A DNA stretch of 7,748 bases from Phycisphaeraceae bacterium (GTDB lineage Bacteria > Planctomycetota > Phycisphaerae > Phycisphaerales > Phycisphaeraceae), in contig JANQKH010000024.1 in NCBI GenBank assembly GCA_028281215.1, positions 1 to 7,748 of the forward strand. The letters run 5' to 3'. The notes below the pieces were generated by a model, which had not been told where the DNA came from, searched no databases, and saw only the letters and a list, made by a program, of their open reading frames with translations. The position numbers and the translations under genes were made by a program. Positions 4,639 to 7,748 of this stretch are shown here, in pieces. Positions within the stretch are counted from its first letter, which is position 1. Each line of letters begins with the position of its first letter.

Positions 4639-6177
4639 ATGCAAGTAGGTTTCGGACAACAGATGCGCGCTGATCAGCGGATGGATCAGCGGATCACGCA
4701 ACGGCAGATCCAGCAGGCAGAAATCCTGCAACTGTCCGCCGCCGCGCTCGAAGAACGCATCGAGCAGGAACTGACCAGCAATCCGACACTCGAAGTGCGC
4801 GAGCCTGGCGGCGACGAGCCGGACCTCAAAGCCGAACGCGAGGAAGCCCAGCGCGACAGCACCGAAGGCGAGCGCCCGCTGGAAGTGAAAAACGATTCGG
4901 AAGACGCCAGCCACGCTGACGACTTCGAACGCCTCAACAAAATGGTTGAGGAGTACGGCGACGAATTCCGCGACGCTTTCTACGAAGGCGCCGCCTTCCG
5001 CCCGCAACGCAACGACGGCGAGCCCGACAAAAAACTCGAAGCCCTCAAAGCCACACCCGCCCGGCAACAAAGCCTGCGTGAACAGTTGCTCGACCAGTGG
5101 CGGATGGTGGAAGTGACCGACGACCTCCGCGCGGCCGGCGAATTCCTCATCGATTTCATTGATGCCGACGGATACATCCGCACGCCGATCGAAGAAATTC
5201 TTAAGCAGGCGCCGGGACACTTTGACGAGCCTTTGATCGAAGAAGCATGGGCGTTGGTGACGCTCAACCTTGAACCGGTAGGTATGGGGGCTCGCGATCT
5301 GCGCGAATGCCTTCTGTTGCAAATCGATTCGCGCATTCGTCAGCAACGGCGCGGCGAAGCGGACGAAGTGGACCTGACCCTGGCGCGCATTCTCGTCGAA
5401 CAGCACCTCAAGGACATTGAAGCCAACCGCTTGCCCAAGATCGCCAAAGCGACCAACGCGTCGATCGACGACATCAAAGCGGCGCTGTTGAAACTGCGAA
5501 GGTTCCACCCGCACCCCGGCCGACTGCTCGTCGATGAAGATCCGCAGGCCATCACGCCCGACGCGATTGTCGAGTTTGACGAAGAGCAGGACTGCTACAC
5601 CGCGCGGCTGACCAATGAGCGATTCCCTTCGCTGCGCATCAGCAAACTGGCGATGAAGATGGCCAAGGACAAACAACTCGACACCAAAACCCGCGACTTC
5701 GTCAAGAACAACATTCACTCCGGCCAGTGGCTGATGGAAGCGATTCAACGTCGGCACAGCACGCTCGAACGCGTGATCAACGTGGTGATCGAAGCGCAAA
5801 AGGACTTCTTCGACGACGGCCCGCAACACTTGAAGCCGTTGCCGATGACGACGGTCGCCGATCAACTCGGCGTGGATGTGTCAACGGTGAGCCGGGCGGT
5901 CAGCGAGAAATACATTCAAAGCCCGCGCGGCATCTTCAAACTCCGCATGTTTTTCTCCGGCGGCACGGAAACCGAAGACGGCGAAGCGAAAAGCTGGGCC
6001 GCTGTGCAGGCGAAACTCAAGGAAGTCATCGACAATGAAGACAAGAGCAAACCACTCAGCGATGACGCCCTCGTTGAAGCGCTAAAGAAGGAAGGCATCG
6101 AAATCGCGAGGCGAACGGAGGCGAAGTACCGAAAGCAGATGAATATTCCGACGGCGAGGCAGCGGAAGGAGTATTAG
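4639..6177 (+). CDS. rpoN: RNA polymerase sigma-54 factor RpoN
   Basis: The protein has 512 residues, a typical length. The Gln-rich region I (about 5-52) holds QQAEILQLSAAALEERIEQE and SNPTLE, which contact the activator and inhibit open complex formation. Region II (about 53-140) is acidic and poorly conserved. The core-binding domain spans about 140-290. The helix-turn-helix block MTTVADQLGVDVSTVSRAVS (403-422) is followed by SPRGIFKLRMFFSGG. The RpoN box ARRTEAKYRK (490-499), which reads the -24 promoter element, ends the protein with NIPTARQRK. Known role: sigma-54 directs RNA polymerase to -24/-12 promoters that require an AAA+ enhancer-binding activator; none is identifiable in this window. 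The gene starts 5 bases after recR without a clear Shine-Dalgarno sequence, so translational coupling with recR is likely. A sigma-54-like site lies before the lipoprotein gene in the same window. Confidence 0.97.
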   Translation: MQVGFGQQMRADQRMDQRITQRQIQQAEILQLSAAALEERIEQELTSNPTLEVREPGGDEPDLKAEREEAQRDSTEGERPLEVKNDSEDASHADDFERLNKMVEEYGDEFRDAFYEGAAFRPQRNDGEPDKKLEALKATPARQQSLREQLLDQWRMVEVTDDLRAAGEFLIDFIDADGYIRTPIEEILKQAPGHFDEPLIEEAWALVTLNLEPVGMGARDLRECLLLQIDSRIRQQRRGEADEVDLTLARILVEQHLKDIEANRLPKIAKATNASIDDIKAALLKLRRFHPHPGRLLVDEDPQAITPDAIVEFDEEQDCYTARLTNERFPSLRISKLAMKMAKDKQLDTKTRDFVKNNIHSGQWLMEAIQRRHSTLERVINVVIEAQKDFFDDGPQHLKPLPMTTVADQLGVDVSTVSRAVSEKYIQSPRGIFKLRMFFSGGTETEDGEAKSWAAVQAKLKEVIDNEDKSKPLSDDALVEALKKEGIEIARRTEAKYRKQMNIPTARQRKEY

Positions 6178-6222
6178 GGGTCGGGGATCAGGGTGTGGGG
6201 ATCAGGGTGTGGGGATCAGGGT
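6177..6222 (+). repeat. G-rich tandem repeat after rpoN (two alternating heptamers)
   Basis: The 14-base unit GGGGATCAGGGTGT occurs at 6183-6196 and 6197-6210, with a partial third copy at 6211-6222, preceded by GGGGTC at 6177-6182. The unit splits into the heptamers GGGGATC and AGGGTGT. Seven runs of 3-4 G separated by 2-4 bases fit a G-quadruplex pattern on the plus (RNA-like) strand. It starts on the last base of the rpoN stop codon. Confidence 0.85.
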
Positions 6223-6253
6223 TCCAACGGAAGGAGATCTCTCACGTTTAGCG

Positions 6254-6270
6254 GGCGATCGCAGATCGCC
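6254..6270. repeat. Short perfect palindromic element
   Basis: GGCGATC and GATCGCC flank a 3-base centre (GCA). The left part contains GCGATCGC, the core of the HIP1 palindrome abundant in cyanobacteria. No T-run follows, so it is a poor terminator. It lies in the gap between rpoN and the small membrane protein gene. Confidence 0.6.
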
Positions 6271-6309
6271 GTCTCTCGTGGCAGAATGAACGCCATATGA
6301 GAGCGCCTC

Positions 6310-6618
6310 ATGCCCGGGCCTTCAAACCAAACAAAGCAGATGCTGATTGTCTTCGCGATAATCGCGTGCGTGAATGCGGCGATTACCGTTTGCACTTTGA
6401 TCTTTCCCATCGAGTGGTCGTTCAATATCGAGAGATTGCTGTACTCAAGCTCGATCAGCCTGCACTTGATCTGGGCTGTCACTGCGTTCATCGGCGTCGC
6501 AATGTGCAACAACGAAAATTGGCGAGATTGGACCGTGGTGATGGTGATCATCCTGATCGGTTCAATCGTGGGCTGTTTCGTTCAGTTGAGCCACCTGATG
6601 GAGGGCTATGGGGTGTGA
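6310..6618 (+). CDS. Small hypothetical membrane protein, three predicted helices
   Basis: The protein has 102 residues and no family I recognise. Three hydrophobic segments are visible: about 11-33 (MLIVFAIIACVNAAITVCTL), about 46-66 (SSSISLHLIWAVTAFIGVAM) and about 74-94 (WTVVMVIILIGSIVGCFVQL). A short polar loop (NNENWRDW) separates the last two. The pattern of whole hydrophobic helices argues for real coding, in contrast to the Arg/His-rich overlapping frame that opens at 6297. The DNA is more AT-rich than that of its neighbours, which partly follows from hydrophobic codons. There is no clear Shine-Dalgarno sequence or promoter before the ATG; codon 11 is an alternative start. It is isolated between rpoN and a convergent ATPase gene, so context gives no function. 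Confidence 0.65.
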   Translation: MPGPSNQTKQMLIVFAIIACVNAAITVCTLIFPIEWSFNIERLLYSSSISLHLIWAVTAFIGVAMCNNENWRDWTVVMVIILIGSIVGCFVQLSHLMEGYGV

Positions 6619-6772
6619 TCCACGTGGGAATTGGAAGGCTTGTCAGGAGGCGTGATTTCGTATGGCTTCAAGCGCTGCCTGATGGCCCAGTTCGCTCGCC
6701 AATTGAAAGGCGTTCTGCGATTCACTGGTATGAACTTCAGGTTCGGCTCCGGCTCGCAACAACAATTCCGTG

Positions 6773-6793
6773 ACTTCCCACTTCAAACTTCCC
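6773..6793. repeat. Heptanucleotide repeat patch (ACTTCNN, 3 units)
   Basis: Contiguous units ACTTCCC, ACTTCAA and ACTTCCC, with a diverged GCCCCTC following. The patch lies just beyond the stop codon of the minus-strand ATPase gene, inside the 180-base convergent gap 6619-6798, which otherwise shows no gene or good terminator. Confidence 0.6.
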
Positions 6794-6798
6794 GCCCC

Positions 6799-7748
6799 TC
6801 ACCGCCGGTACCCCACCCCCTGACTCGTCACCGCTTTGCTCAACCGGTTGTTCACGTACAGTGCCTCCAGCAGAAACTCACCCGCCGAGGCCAGCATGTG
6901 TTCGTCGCGGATGTCGAGGTCGAGGCGGTCGGCCATGTCCATGGCCGCTTCGTGTAAGCCTTCGCCGTGGTGCATGCCGGCGACTTCATCGTGGGCAGGT
7001 ACATCGTCGCCGACGGTGAGTGTGATACCGCTTTGAAATGCCTCGACGACCGGCTCGAACTCATCGGCGTCCGCGATGTCGTCGAACACCGCCTTCACCG
7101 CTTCGCCGAAGGTCGTGCGCAGAAGTTTATCCTCGCTGCCCTGACCGTCTTCGGCGAGCATGAGCTCGACCTTGCCTCGACAGCTTGCGACCACGTGTTC
7201 CAAATCACAGACACGCGCAGCGACGCGGCTCTCACCGGTCAGCAACGCTCTGCGTTCCGCGCTGGAAACCACATTCTCCAAACACGCAATGCTCGTGCGC
7301 ACACTCACGCCGCTGGCTTGGTTGATGTGCGGGCTCTTGCGCGCCAGGGAGACCGCTTCCTCAATCACGCGGTGCATGTACACCGGTACGACCACGTCTG
7401 GCAGCGGGGCGTCGACATTCGTTTGCCCTTCCTCGCGCGCGGTCCATGCGTTCTCCTGCGTGATATGCATCGCCGCGTTTACCGTTTCCGGGTAATGCGT
7501 GCGAATCACACTGCCGATGCGGTCTTTCAAGGGCGTGACGATGCGCCCGCGGTTGGTGTAATCCTCCGGGTTTGCGCTGAACACGAGGCAGACGTCAAGG
7601 TTCAAACGAATCGGATACCCGCGAATCTGAACGTCGCGTTCTTCGAGGACATTGAATAGTCCCACCTGAATGCGAGGTGCCAGGTCCGGTAGTTCGTTGA
7701 TCGCAAAAATGCCGCGATTGGTGCGCGGAATCAAGCCGAAGTGCATGG
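6799..7748 (-). CDS. Magnesium-chelatase/MoxR-like AAA+ ATPase, N-terminus beyond the window
   Basis: About 316 residues are visible; the frame is open to the right edge, so the Walker A part lies outside. Counting from the M whose codon starts at 7746 (internal, not a start), the Walker B-like strand GIFAINELPDL is at 12-22, RIQVGLFNVLEERDVQIRG at 25-43, the sensor 1 strand VFSANPEDYTNRG at 55-67, and a putative arginine finger in TPLKDRIGS at 71-79. These match the ChlI/BchI-like branch of AAA+ ATPases. The Asn of FAINE, where most AAA+ proteins have Asp, is as I recall common in this subfamily. The remaining 230 residues are helical and hydrophilic, ending LSKAVTSQGVGYRR. Members often act with a VWA-domain partner to remodel or load metal on a target; no partner or pigment gene is visible, so chlorophyll synthesis is not implied. 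Confidence 0.88.
   Translation of the reverse strand, partial: MHFGLIPRTNRGIFAINELPDLAPRIQVGLFNVLEERDVQIRGYPIRLNLDVCLVFSANPEDYTNRGRIVTPLKDRIGSVIRTHYPETVNAAMHITQENAWTAREEGQTNVDAPLPDVVVPVYMHRVIEEAVSLARKSPHINQASGVSVRTSIACLENVVSSAERRALLTGESRVAARVCDLEHVVASCRGKVELMLAEDGQGSEDKLLRTTFGEAVKAVFDDIADADEFEPVVEAFQSGITLTVGDDVPAHDEVAGMHHGEGLHEAAMDMADRLDLDIRDEHMLASAGEFLLEALYVNNRLSKAVTSQGVGYRR

Noticed and set aside
4561..5865. 434-codon open frame antisense to rpoN
   Set aside because: It is a shadow of the GC-rich codon pattern of rpoN: it is rich in Phe, Val, Arg and His with no recognisable domain, and rpoN is certain on the other strand.
6297..6773. 158-codon plus-strand frame overlapping the small membrane protein
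   Set aside because: It is rich in Arg and His with no hydrophobic or domain pattern. The frame at 6310 gives three clean hydrophobic helices, so only that one is kept.
6619..6798. Terminator or small gene in the convergent gap
   Set aside because: No stem followed by a T-run on either strand was found, and the plus-strand frame opening near 6631 continues as a shadow of the ATPase gene.
1..7748. A defence, mobile or other novel multi-gene system
   Set aside because: All well-supported genes are housekeeping or metabolic, and no transposase, integrase, nuclease, toxin-antitoxin pair or CRISPR-like array is present.

Overview
This window reads as a chromosomal stretch of a GC-rich bacterium. 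The best guess is a planctomycete-type organism. Reasons: a menaquinone (futalosine route) gene, an S4 protein without zinc-binding cysteines, a chelatase-type AAA+ ATPase, weak Shine-Dalgarno signals, and patches of heptanucleotide repeats. The phylum call is inference. The genes are mostly housekeeping or metabolic. I see no defence island, phage, transposon, CRISPR array or tRNA/rRNA gene.

Layout. The left third is on the minus strand and reads right to left: a small hypothetical lipoprotein (2114-2536), a GlcD-type FAD-linked oxidase (508-1989), and the N-terminal part of a radical SAM enzyme that looks like MqnC (375 to the left edge). Next is a 454-base stretch without a convincing gene (2537-2990). 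It carries a sigma-54-like promoter for the lipoprotein, an imperfect hairpin, a good sigma-70 promoter pointing right, and a structured leader for rpsD (ribosomal protein S4, 2991-3590). rpsD ends in a strong terminator and converges on a small Bfd-like [2Fe-2S] ferredoxin gene (3650-3919, minus). That gene diverges from a tight recR-rpoN pair (3989-6177, plus). After rpoN come a G-rich tandem repeat, a short palindrome and a three-helix small membrane protein (6310-6618). The right end holds the C-terminal two thirds of a magnesium-chelatase/MoxR-like ATPase (7748 down to 6799, minus).

How it fits together. The window encodes sigma-54 (RpoN) and also has one good -24/-12-like site, in front of the lipoprotein, so a local target of RpoN is possible. 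GlcD (electron donor side) and MqnC (quinone synthesis) are neighbours on one strand and may share respiratory physiology.

The most interesting signals are not protein genes. (1) The rpsD leader has a duplicated 16-mer enclosed by a 7-bp helix that would hide the ribosome binding site, which suggests autogenous control. (2) glcD, bfd and recR each have a -10-like hexamer exactly 6 nt before the start codon, and the sigma-54-like site is placed to give a start at the lipoprotein's GTG. This suggests leaderless transcripts. (3) Three unrelated heptamer repeat patches occur, one of them translated inside mqnC.
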